6,614 bases of DNA from Candidatus Melainabacteria bacterium GWA2_34_9 (GCA_001784535.1 MFRJ01000054.1:1-6614); one strand, 5' to 3'. Numbered from the stretch's first letter, positions 1 through 4,940 are shown. Notes: generated by a model from the letters alone, not told the origin. Translations and numbers: made by a program.

Positions 1-312
1 AAATGCGCAAATTGTCATGAATTTTTCAAAGATGATTCTATTGAGCTTGTGAGGCAAGAGTCAAATAATATTGTTATCCGAATAACCTGCGCTAAATGCG
101 GAAAAAACCTCGGGCTTGCTATTCTTGGAATTGATCGAGCCGAATACAAAAACAGTCTTAATTTTGCAGAAGATACTGCAAAAAATACCGATATGCCTCT
201 TTCCATAAACGCAGATGATTCTCCTATAACTTATGATGATGTTATGGAAGCGCATCAGTTTTTTAGTGGGTTGGGAGATGATTGGGCAAAACATTTGCCT
301 AATATTGAATGA
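1..312 (+). CDS. Small four-cysteine zinc-ribbon protein, 5' end missing
   Basis: The frame is open from the first base of the window to TGA at 310-312, giving 103 residues with no start, so the gene begins upstream. Two CxxC pairs (CANC at codons 2-5, CAKC at codons 30-33) lie 24 residues apart, the spacing of a Cys4 zinc ribbon. The first pair lies upstream of the GTG at 49, so a start there would lose half the metal site; I therefore treat that GTG as internal. The C-terminal part reads PITYDDVMEAHQFF followed by an acidic, Trp-containing tail. I recall small bacterial zinc-ribbon proteins of unknown function that end in a similar DDV-x-x-x-H segment, which suggests that only a few N-terminal residues are missing. 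It probably is a small cytoplasmic metal-binding protein; nucleic-acid or protein binding is possible but not shown. Confidence 0.7.
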   Translation, partial: KCANCHEFFKDDSIELVRQESNNIVIRITCAKCGKNLGLAILGIDRAEYKNSLNFAEDTAKNTDMPLSINADDSPITYDDVMEAHQFFSGLGDDWAKHLPNIE

Positions 313-338
313 TATTTTTTTAAAGTATTTTTTTTATA

Positions 339-357
339 AAAAGGGTTGCACCCTTTT
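339..357. terminator. Possible weak terminator hairpin after the zinc-ribbon gene
   Basis: AAAAGGG pairs perfectly with CCCTTTT around the 5-nt loop TTGCA. An A-run precedes the GGG and a T4 run follows the CCC, a minimal rho-independent layout lying 26 nt past the stop codon. The T-tract is short and only three G-C pairs stabilise it, so it could equally be the outermost part of the repeat block that follows. Confidence 0.35.
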
Positions 358-363
358 AACCGC

Positions 364-396
364 CTTCATTTTCTTTTGCATCAAAAGAAAATGAAG
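364..396. repeat. Perfect 15-bp inverted repeat with 3-nt loop
   Basis: CTTCATTTTCTTTTG at 364-378 is exactly complementary to CAAAAGAAAATGAAG at 382-396 around the loop CAT. The motif CAAAAGAAAA is repeated once more directly behind it at 397-406. No T-tract follows on the plus strand, so it is not a standard terminator. From memory, similar CAAAAGAAA-type palindromes recur between genes in many bacterial genomes and are often mis-annotated as short ORFs; that this one is dispersed here is inference, since the window holds only one copy. Confidence 0.75.
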
Positions 397-411
397 CAAA
401 AGAAAACTTTA

Positions 412-560
412 GCCCACACAAAAGCTCCTGTATTTCTGGCTTGCTTGCGATTTAAGTTTACAGTTGTTTGATGCCCGTAACTCGGGGCAAAGCCCCTCAA
501 ACAAGACGGGCTCACTTTCATTACGCAAGTCGAAATACTACGGAGCTTTCGCTAACGGGC
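412..560. repeat. Multi-stem inverted-repeat element, possible structured RNA
   Basis: This non-coding block can fold into one long imperfect hairpin. The outer stem pairs 421-428 (AAAGCTCC) with 542-549, 430-436 (GTATTTC) with 532-538 and 440-444 (CTTGC) with 525-529. The inner part has TTGTTTGA (464-471) against TCAAACAA (497-504), closing on GGGGC-AAA-GCCCC (484-496). GCCCGT (473-478) is complementary to ACGGGC at both 506-511 and 555-560; pairing with the first copy crosses the inner stem, so an H-type pseudoknot or an alternative fold is possible. It is more GC-rich than the neighbouring DNA and carries no credible ORF. Candidate identities are a dispersed intergenic repeat, a relic of a non-autonomous mobile element, or an RNA; I cannot match it to a named family. 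Confidence 0.55.
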
Positions 561-584
561 GCACGTATAAAGTACTTTACTAAA

Positions 585-1322
585 TTAACCCAAACTTAAA
601 CCTGCACAAAGGTTTAAAGACTGCCCCGTAATTCCCTGAGCAGAATCAGAAATCAAATATTTCGTCAGATCAGCTATTTCTTGTGGTTCAATCCAACGCT
701 TTTGAGGAATCATGTCCAATTGTTCCTGCTCATTAATATTTCCTGACTGAATACACTCATCAGTTAAACCTGTTTTTACCCAGCCGGGATTTATAACATT
801 AACAGTAATGCCGTATTCGGCAAGCTCGAGAGCAAGGGATTTTGTAAGCCCGATTAAACCAGCTTTTCCTGTTGAATAAAGAGAGGCGTTTGCTTCTCCT
901 ACGGTTCCGCTAATAGAACCAATATTAATGATTCTTCCCCATTTATTTTTTTTCATATAAGGCACAACTAGTGTGCATAATTCATAAGGAACTCGTAAAT
1001 TAAGATTCAAGATTTTTTCAATATTTTCTTTTGAAGTTTTTTCTACAGACGACCATAAATAAGCACCCGCGTTGTTAATCAAAACATCTACATGTCCCAT
1101 TTGTTTACATGCATTATTAAAAAGTTTTACCGGAAAATCTTCTTCTAGAAGACACCCTGCTAAAAAGCCTTTAGCTTTTATTTCTACTGCAAGTTTTATA
1201 AGCCTTTCTTCGTTTCTTCCTGTCAAAAACACATTGTGCCCTGAAGAAGAAAGCTTTTCAGCTATTTTAGCACCGATTCCGGAAGAACTTCCTGTTATTA
1301 AAATATTTTTCGATGTATTCAT
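585..1322 (-). CDS. Short-chain dehydrogenase/reductase (FabG-like SDR)
   Basis: This is a complete classical SDR of 245 residues, the usual length. The Rossmann cofactor loop is TGSSSGIG at 10-17, followed by TGR at 34-36, where the arginine favours NADP(H). NNAG is at 83-86. The catalytic set is N108, S136, Y149 and K153 (YSTGK), with the exact 13-residue Ser-Tyr and 4-residue Tyr-Lys spacings of the family. The PG motif after the active site is at 179-180, and the C-terminus is of the ITGQ-x-L-x-x-x-x-GLS type. It should be a soluble NADPH-dependent oxidoreductase, most like 3-oxoacyl-ACP reductases, but substrate cannot be read from sequence and no fatty-acid gene lies nearby. The ATG sits 2 nt after the stop of the upstream TPR gene with no recognisable Shine-Dalgarno, so translation by coupling or reinitiation is likely. 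Confidence 0.92.
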   Translation of the reverse strand: MNTSKNILITGSSSGIGAKIAEKLSSSGHNVFLTGRNEERLIKLAVEIKAKGFLAGCLLEEDFPVKLFNNACKQMGHVDVLINNAGAYLWSSVEKTSKENIEKILNLNLRVPYELCTLVVPYMKKNKWGRIINIGSISGTVGEANASLYSTGKAGLIGLTKSLALELAEYGITVNVINPGWVKTGLTDECIQSGNINEQEQLDMIPQKRWIEPQEIADLTKYLISDSAQGITGQSLNLCAGLSLG

Positions 1323-1324
1323 AT

Positions 1325-2188
1325 TTAATAATTATTATTGTTATTATTATTTTCGTATAATCCCATCATACCGGGCATCATCATCTGCGACATCATTACC
1401 TGAATAGTTTCAGGATCGACTTTATTATTTCCTTGACCATTATTTTGCATCATCATTAACATTGGCAGCATATTGTTCATTGAATTGCCGCCGCCGTTCA
1501 TATTATTTCCGCCACCGCCAAATGCGCTCATAAGCATATTCATCTGCATCATTTCAGGATTAATTTGAGAAGCCTGCATATTTGCTATATTAGAGCTAGT
1601 AGAATTTACAGGATCAATTCCTGCTTTTTTCAAAACCTCCATAGCTTCTGTTATTTGTTCCTGTGTAGGTTTATCATTAGAAGATTTTTTAGGTTCTAAA
1701 TTGTCAATTCTGTTATAAATGGCAGGATCATTTTCTCTTTTATTATTTACATTTTCAATAATGGTTTTAATATTTTTTTCCTGAATTTTTGATTTTGCTT
1801 CGTCAGAAAGAAATTCTTTCTTTTGAACAAGAGGATTTATAAATTTATCAAGAGGAGCAGCTTGCTGCGGTTTTCCACTCAAATTAGTTTTTCCTGTATT
1901 TGCATTTGAAGCAAGCTCAGAAGTTGGAGATAAAGTAATCACCATGTCATATTCAGCAGCAGCTTTTGTAGTATCACCAACCTGCACATAACACATTCCC
2001 AAATAATAATGTGCAAGAGCATTTCCTGGATCATTAGCTGTAATAGCTTCTAAAGCTTGCATTGATCCAAGATAATTTTTACTTTTATATAGTTTTATTG
2101 CATATTTCAATTGAGGAGAAACTCCTGCAGCAAAAACCGACGTAACAAATGAAACAGCCAGTATTAATGAAATAATTATTTTTTTCAT
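1325..2188 (-). CDS. Secreted TPR protein with Met/Asn-rich C-terminal tail
   Basis: I place the start at the ATG whose first base is 2188 (287 residues), because the strong Shine-Dalgarno AGAGGTG lies 6 nt before it and overlaps the alternative GTG three codons upstream. Residues 1-20 form a signal peptide (MKK, hydrophobic core, SVFA before AG), so the product is exported. Two tandem TPR-like helical repeats follow at about 24-56 and 57-89, including the pattern A-x-x-x-x-LG-x-x-Y. A lysine/asparagine-rich linker covers 90-190. The last 90 residues hold about 20 methionines in clusters such as EMMQMNMLM and MMSQMMM, Gly/Asn patches and a terminal run of seven Asn. TPRs usually mediate protein contacts; the Met clusters might bind Cu(I) or form a low-complexity surface, but neither is shown. 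It heads an operon with the SDR gene. I do not recognise a named family. Confidence 0.85.
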   Translation of the reverse strand: MKKIIISLILAVSFVTSVFAAGVSPQLKYAIKLYKSKNYLGSMQALEAITANDPGNALAHYYLGMCYVQVGDTTKAAAEYDMVITLSPTSELASNANTGKTNLSGKPQQAAPLDKFINPLVQKKEFLSDEAKSKIQEKNIKTIIENVNNKRENDPAIYNRIDNLEPKKSSNDKPTQEQITEAMEVLKKAGIDPVNSTSSNIANMQASQINPEMMQMNMLMSAFGGGGNNMNGGGNSMNNMLPMLMMMQNNGQGNNKVDPETIQVMMSQMMMPGMMGLYENNNNNNNY

Positions 2189-2194
2189 TGTACT

Positions 2195-2201
2195 CACCTC
2201 T
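2195..2201 (-). promoter_or_regulatory. Shine-Dalgarno that fixes the start of the TPR gene
   Basis: Read on the minus strand this is AGAGGTG, a strong match to the anti-SD complement, 6 nt upstream of the ATG at 2188. It contains the alternative in-frame GTG (2197), which therefore is unlikely to be the start codon. Confidence 0.75.
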
Positions 2202-2227
2202 TTTAAATCCTTTCTTTATTTATTGTA

Positions 2228-2242
2228 ATGATTAATAATCAT
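2228..2242. promoter_or_regulatory. 6-3-6 palindrome in the TPR gene leader
   Basis: ATGATT-AAT-AATCAT is a perfect 6-bp inverted repeat with a 3-bp spacer, about 40 bp ahead of the TPR start and overlapping the possible minus-strand -10 TATGAT. It has the same geometry as the palindrome at 2515-2529 but a different sequence. In DNA this AT-rich, such short palindromes also arise by chance. Confidence 0.3.
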
Positions 2243-2452
2243 ACTATCAATCCATATTTTTATTTTCTAATGTATTTATATGAATTTATTTATCCATTAT
2301 CATCTTTTTAATTTAAGCGCTGATTTTTCACTTAATTATTCAAATAACTGTTTTTATTTGGTATTTAATTATAATTCCTAATTTTATACAAACAATTATT
2401 AATATAGTACTCATATTTTAATATGAAATATATTTGTATAAGTATCTTAAAA

Positions 2453-2481
2453 TTTACACTACTATTATAATGTTATATAGA
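2453..2481 (+). promoter_or_regulatory. Candidate promoter for the XRE gene
   Basis: TTTACA (2453-2458, five of six consensus bases) is separated by 17 bp from TATAGA (2476-2481, four of six). Transcription would start near 2488, placing the direct repeats and the 2515-2529 palindrome at or just downstream of the start, a usual place for repressor sites. An alternative uses TTGACT (2506-2511) as -35, but no good -10 follows it. Confidence 0.35.
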
Positions 2482-2482
2482 G

Positions 2483-2511
2483 ATGTCGACTATATACTAT
2501 ATATGTTGACT
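2483..2511 (+). repeat. Pair of 9-bp direct repeats, 20 bp apart
   Basis: ATGTCGACT (2483-2491) and ATGTTGACT (2503-2511) differ at one base and are offset by 20 bp, close to two helical turns, so both would face the same side of the DNA. They lie just upstream of the XRE gene; the second contains a -35-like TTGACT. They could be paired binding sites for a regulator. Confidence 0.4.
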
Positions 2512-2514
2512 TTA

Positions 2515-2529
2515 ACAGTTCTAAACTGT
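2515..2529. promoter_or_regulatory. Candidate XRE operator, ACAGTT-N3-AACTGT
   Basis: ACAGTT-CTA-AACTGT is a perfect dyad of 15 bp ending 31 bp before the XRE start codon. XRE/Cro-type repressors commonly bind such dyads in their own promoter. The same half-site reappears in inverted order in the promoter region of the next gene (2839-2844 and 2874-2879), which supports a shared operator, although AACTGT also occurs elsewhere in the window by chance. Confidence 0.45.
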
Positions 2530-2560
2530 GAATGAGTTAGTGTAAAAATAGAGAGAGCGG

Positions 2561-2803
2561 GTGAGAACCTTGAAAATACGCATTAAGGAAGTCGCCAGGA
2601 CAAAAAAAGGCTGGAGTCTTTACAGACTCGCAAAAGAATTGGGTTTACCGCAACAAACCGTTTATTCCTGGGCAAACGGCAGGACGCAGCCATCTTACGA
2701 TAATATGGATAGACTGTGTGAAGTTATTGCTTGTAGCGTAGGTGAACTTTTTGAAACAGAATCATTTAAAATGAGATTAAATATCGCAGTAAACAGCGAT
2801 TAA
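2561..2803 (+). CDS. XRE/Cro-type HTH transcriptional regulator
   Basis: The 80-residue product is little more than one Cro/C1-type DNA-binding domain: SLYRLAKELG (19-28) is the scaffold helix after the basic N-terminus, PQQTVYSWANG (30-40) the recognition helix, and MDRLCEVIACSVGELF (49-64) the closing helices, with the family's ending G-E-L-F. It lacks a separate sensor domain, so it probably acts as a dimer, often repressing its own operon. The start is uncertain: the GTG at 2561 has only GAGAG ahead of it, whereas TTG at 2570 is preceded by GGGTGAG at good spacing and would give a protein starting MKIRIKEV. The recognition-helix half of the gene (around 2640-2700) is near 50% GC, well above its neighbours. 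It is followed by the kinase-like gene in the same direction; phage origin is possible, but no phage genes are nearby. Confidence 0.88.
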   Translation: MRTLKIRIKEVARTKKGWSLYRLAKELGLPQQTVYSWANGRTQPSYDNMDRLCEVIACSVGELFETESFKMRLNIAVNSD

Positions 2804-2830
2804 TCAAAAAGCTGAAAATTAGTAAAAAAA

Positions 2831-2859
2831 TTGCCAAAAACTGTTTTGCATTTTAGAAT
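2831..2859 (+). promoter_or_regulatory. Near-consensus sigma70 promoter for the kinase-like gene
   Basis: TTGCCA (2831-2836) and TAGAAT (2854-2859) each match five of six consensus bases at the ideal 17-bp spacing. Transcription would start near 2866, about 33 nt before the chosen ATG. The -10 lies in the loop of the inverted repeat 2835-2883, and one repeat arm fills most of the spacer, so a protein bound to the repeat would block polymerase. Confidence 0.6.
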
Positions 2860-2883
2860 AAATCTATTGCAAAACAGTTTTTG
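2835..2883 (+). terminator. Perfect 16-bp inverted repeat: terminator and/or operator
   Basis: Bases 2835-2850 are exactly complementary to 2868-2883, with a 17-nt loop; the right arm ends in T5. In the transcript of the XRE gene, 31 nt past its stop, this gives a hairpin ending in a U-run, a plausible terminator despite low GC. The arms carry AACTGT and ACAGTT, the half-sites of the dyad upstream of the XRE gene. The kinase promoter starts transcription inside the loop, so its own RNA contains only the right arm and cannot form the hairpin. Confidence 0.6.
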
Positions 2884-2888
2884 AGTTT

Positions 2889-2894
2889 GAAGGT
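2889..2894 (+). promoter_or_regulatory. Shine-Dalgarno that fixes the kinase-like gene start
   Basis: GAAGGT lies 4 nt before the ATG at 2899. The alternative in-frame TTG at 2881 sits inside the inverted repeat arm and has no ribosome binding site, so it is rejected as the start. Confidence 0.65.
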
Positions 2895-2898
2895 AGCT

Positions 2899-4065
2899 AT
2901 GCATATAACTGATTTTATAAAAAAGATTTCAAAACCGATGGAGCTCGATGCCTATCCTGACGCAATCATAATTATAAATGCCCTTAATGATATAGTTGCA
3001 TGGAACAGAAAGGCTGAAAATATTTTTGGTTACCTGGAAAGTGAAATCACAGGCAGAAATATCGCTATACTATTCGACAACTGTATTGAAAAAATACATG
3101 AATCGCTTTTTGAAAAAACAAGACAGATTATTAATGCAAAAAACAGAAACGGTGAAGATATAATAATTGAAATTTCCTGCGGCGAACTTAACAAAGATGG
3201 GAAAACAATTATTTCCATAAGAGAAGTAACAAAAGGTCAGAAAGTAATAGAAAAACTCTTGATGGAATATGAAAAGGTTTCAAAAATAGCCCAGAACAAA
3301 AGCGGGTTTATGGCGGCACATTCAAATGAGCTAAAAAAACCTGTTCATTCAATTATAGGATTTTCAAGGGGAGTTTTAGATGGCGTTTGCGGACAATTAG
3401 ACGAAAAACAAGAAAAATACATATCTATCATTAATAAAAATGCTAATAATTTACTTGCACTGCTCGACAATATGATTGTCCTCTCAAGAATCGAAACCGA
3501 ACAGATTCAAACTGAATACAAAGTTTTTGATGTTACAGAAATTATTGAATCAGTAAAAAGCAATATCAATCATTTAATACAAGAAAAAAATATAAGTTTT
3601 GAAATTGATTTTAGCGAATTAGAAAGAAAAAATATTTATTCTGACGAAGGTCTGCTAAGACAAATTTTAATGAATTTGTACACAAATGCTGTAAAATTTA
3701 CCGATGTTGGATTAATAAAATTAACACTGATACATCCTGATTTGGAAACAGTTAAAAATATGGGGATTTATCCGGTTCATTATTTCACGGAAAAATCATA
3801 TATTTTGTTTTCAATATCTGATACTGGCATTGGCATTGCTGATGAAGACCAACAAGGAATTTTCGACGAATACAATCAGTCTAATAAATCAATGACAAAA
3901 AAATATGGCGGAACTGGTCTAGGATTAGCTATAACAAAAAAAATTCTTAATATTTTAGGCGGGAATATTTGGTTTACAAGCAAATTAAGCAACGGCTCCA
4001 CATTTAACTTTATAATTCCTGTAGAAAAGATTTTAACCCCGCCATTACCAAAAGTTGAAGAATAA
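2899..4065 (+). CDS. Soluble PAS histidine-kinase-like protein lacking the usual phosphoacceptor His
   Basis: The protein (388 residues from the ATG) has no membrane segment or signal peptide, so it is cytosolic. A PAS domain occupies about 17-115 (PDAIIIIN, then WNRKAENIFGY), followed by a short coiled helix, a HisKA-type dimerisation helix pair at about 130-200, and a HATPase_c domain at about 240-380. The ATP site looks intact: the N box has N259/N263, the G1 box is DTGIGI at 308-313, and the G2 box is GGTGLGLAI at 337-345. The H box, however, reads HSNELKKP (141-148): asparagine 143 replaces the histidine of the usual SHELRTP, while the neighbouring E144 and P148 remain. H141 and H150 are near but out of register. 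No receiver domain or response regulator gene is present. It may be a pseudokinase or use another acceptor. It has its own promoter and follows the XRE gene by 95 nt. Confidence 0.9.
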   Translation: MHITDFIKKISKPMELDAYPDAIIIINALNDIVAWNRKAENIFGYLESEITGRNIAILFDNCIEKIHESLFEKTRQIINAKNRNGEDIIIEISCGELNKDGKTIISIREVTKGQKVIEKLLMEYEKVSKIAQNKSGFMAAHSNELKKPVHSIIGFSRGVLDGVCGQLDEKQEKYISIINKNANNLLALLDNMIVLSRIETEQIQTEYKVFDVTEIIESVKSNINHLIQEKNISFEIDFSELERKNIYSDEGLLRQILMNLYTNAVKFTDVGLIKLTLIHPDLETVKNMGIYPVHYFTEKSYILFSISDTGIGIADEDQQGIFDEYNQSNKSMTKKYGGTGLGLAITKKILNILGGNIWFTSKLSNGSTFNFIIPVEKILTPPLPKVEE

Positions 4066-4083
4066 AAAATGATACAAACAAAT

Positions 4084-4108
4084 AGATACTGAAACAAGTT
4101 CAGTATCT
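4084..4108. terminator. Hairpin between convergent kinase-like and Nudix genes
   Basis: AGATACTGAA (4084-4093) pairs perfectly with TTCAGTATCT (4099-4108) around a 5-nt loop, 18 nt after the kinase-like stop and 27 nt after the Nudix stop. On the minus strand the hairpin is followed by a T-rich stretch, so it fits best as the terminator of the Nudix gene; the plus-strand side lacks a T-run and would end the kinase transcript less well. Confidence 0.6.
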
Positions 4109-4135
4109 CGATAAAAATTATTAGGTTTAAAGCAA

Positions 4136-4816
4136 TTAATTGTCAGCTACAAAACCTGATTGAGAATTAATTGTTTCTTCATTAAAATCATAAAGTCTTG
4201 CAGGTCGTTTAGAAGAAGCTTTTGTGAATTCTTCGTACTCGTTTAAAATTCCAAGGGAAATCATTTTTTTCCTGAAATTTCTCTTATCTAAATCTGTATT
4301 CAAAATAACTTCATAAGTTTTTTGCAGCTGAGTCAAAGTAAATTTCTTAGGAAGAAGCTGGTGGGCAATTGGAGTATATTCCAGTCTTTCTCTAAGTCTT
4401 TTTATTGCATAATCAAGAATTTCTTTGTGGTCAAATGCTAATTCCGGTAAACTGTATATAGAATGCCAATTAATTTGTTGAATATTAAGTCCTTGTTCTG
4501 ATTCAAGCTTTAAATCATCTGATCTTATAAGAGCAAAATAACTTACTGTTATAACCCTAGCATTAGGATAACGGTAAGGATCACCGAAAGTGTACAATTG
4601 CTCGAGATAAACATCTTTAACGTGTGTTTTTTCATAAAGAACACGTTTAGCAGCTTCATCAAGGTTTTCTGACAATCTGACAAAACCTCCCGGAATTGCC
4701 CATTTATCTTTATACGGTTCTTGTCCTCTTTGAATCAGAAGAACTTCGAGTTTTTTCTTCCGAATTGTAAAGATGACTATATCGACCGTAACTTCATGTG
4801 TTTTTGATTCAAGCAT
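4136..4816 (-). CDS. NrtR/AraR-type Nudix-fold transcriptional regulator with winged HTH
   Basis: The 226-residue protein has the two-domain plan of Nudix-related regulators: an N-terminal Nudix fold (about 8-145) and a C-terminal winged helix (about 158-211, FTLTQLQKTYEVIL then RNFRKKM and KRPARLYDF). In this family an ADP-ribose- or sugar-like ligand binds the Nudix fold and changes DNA binding. The Nudix box, 44-66, is degraded: G44, E50, R58 and E62 are kept, but the Glu after R58 is V59, the second Glu of EE is K63 and the late Gly is H65, so hydrolysis is unlikely. The sequence EQLYTFGDP (72-80) and the FDHKEIL stretch (128-134) are typical of the group. Its targets cannot be read here: no NAD or pentose gene is adjacent, and its divergent neighbour is moeA. 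AAAGGA lies rather far upstream of the ATG and a GAG closer. Confidence 0.85.
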   Translation of the reverse strand: MLESKTHEVTVDIVIFTIRKKKLEVLLIQRGQEPYKDKWAIPGGFVRLSENLDEAAKRVLYEKTHVKDVYLEQLYTFGDPYRYPNARVITVSYFALIRSDDLKLESEQGLNIQQINWHSIYSLPELAFDHKEILDYAIKRLRERLEYTPIAHQLLPKKFTLTQLQKTYEVILNTDLDKRNFRKKMISLGILNEYEEFTKASSKRPARLYDFNEETINSQSGFVADN

Positions 4817-4856
4817 TAAACTCTTTTTCCTTTAAATACACTCAAAGGTTTCTCGT

Positions 4857-4886
4857 ATTATACTTTTCATTTTAATTAAAAGTTAA
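4857..4886 (-). promoter_or_regulatory. Promoter of the Nudix regulator gene
   Basis: On the minus strand TTAACT (4886-4881, four of six) is followed after 18 bp by a perfect TATAAT (4862-4857). Transcription would start near 4850, leaving a leader of about 34 nt. Confidence 0.55.
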
Positions 4887-4909
4887 TACTCTGTTTGATT
4901 TAAATTAAC
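4882..4909. promoter_or_regulatory. Inverted repeat joining the two divergent -35 boxes
   Basis: GTTAAT (4882-4887) and ATTAAC (4904-4909) are inverted around 16 bp, with centres 22 bp apart, about two helical turns. Each arm overlaps the -35 box of one divergent promoter, so a dimer bound here would shut off both the Nudix gene and moeA. The obvious candidate is the Nudix regulator itself, by autoregulation. The arms are short and AT-rich, and do not match an operator consensus that I can recall. Confidence 0.4.
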
Positions 4910-4934
4910 ACAAACCCCGTTTATATAATATAAT
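4905..4934 (+). promoter_or_regulatory. Promoter of moeA
   Basis: TTAACA (4905-4910, five of six) is followed after 18 bp by a perfect TATAAT (4929-4934). An overlapping second TATAAT at 4924-4929 has worse spacing. The start near 4941 gives moeA a leader of about 80 nt. Confidence 0.6.
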
Positions 4935-4940
4935 CATACT

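Larger units (their letters stand above)
2198..2560. other. AT-rich divergent control region between TPR and XRE genes
   Basis: These 363 bp hold no credible ORF and are markedly richer in A+T than the genes. They separate divergent transcription units and so should carry promoters for both. Besides the elements listed separately there is a perfect 7-bp palindrome TCATATT-TT-AATATGA at 2411-2426, and a TATAAT on the minus strand at 2368-2373 that lacks a good -35 box and would leave a leader of about 170 nt for the TPR gene. A second minus-strand -10-like TATGAT (2238-2243) would give a shorter leader but also has no clear -35. I cannot choose between them. Confidence 0.6.

Noticed and set aside
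15..294. Minus-strand open frames opposite the zinc-ribbon gene
   Set aside because: They overlap a gene with clear zinc-ribbon motifs and show no domain or ribosome binding site.
49..312. GTG at 49 as start of the first gene
   Set aside because: The frame is open to the window edge and the first CxxC pair of the zinc ribbon lies upstream of this codon.
313..584. CRISPR array or tRNA in the repeat block
   Set aside because: There are no regularly spaced direct repeats and no cloverleaf with T-loop and anticodon arms.
1072..1407. Plus-strand open frame across the SDR and TPR junction
   Set aside because: It is antisense to two well-supported genes and its product is a Ser/Tyr-rich low-complexity translation.
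2195..2197. GTG start for the TPR gene
   Set aside because: It lies inside the Shine-Dalgarno of the ATG at 2188.
2881..2898. TTG start for the kinase-like gene
   Set aside because: It falls in the arm of the inverted repeat, lacks a ribosome binding site, and adds only six non-conserved residues.
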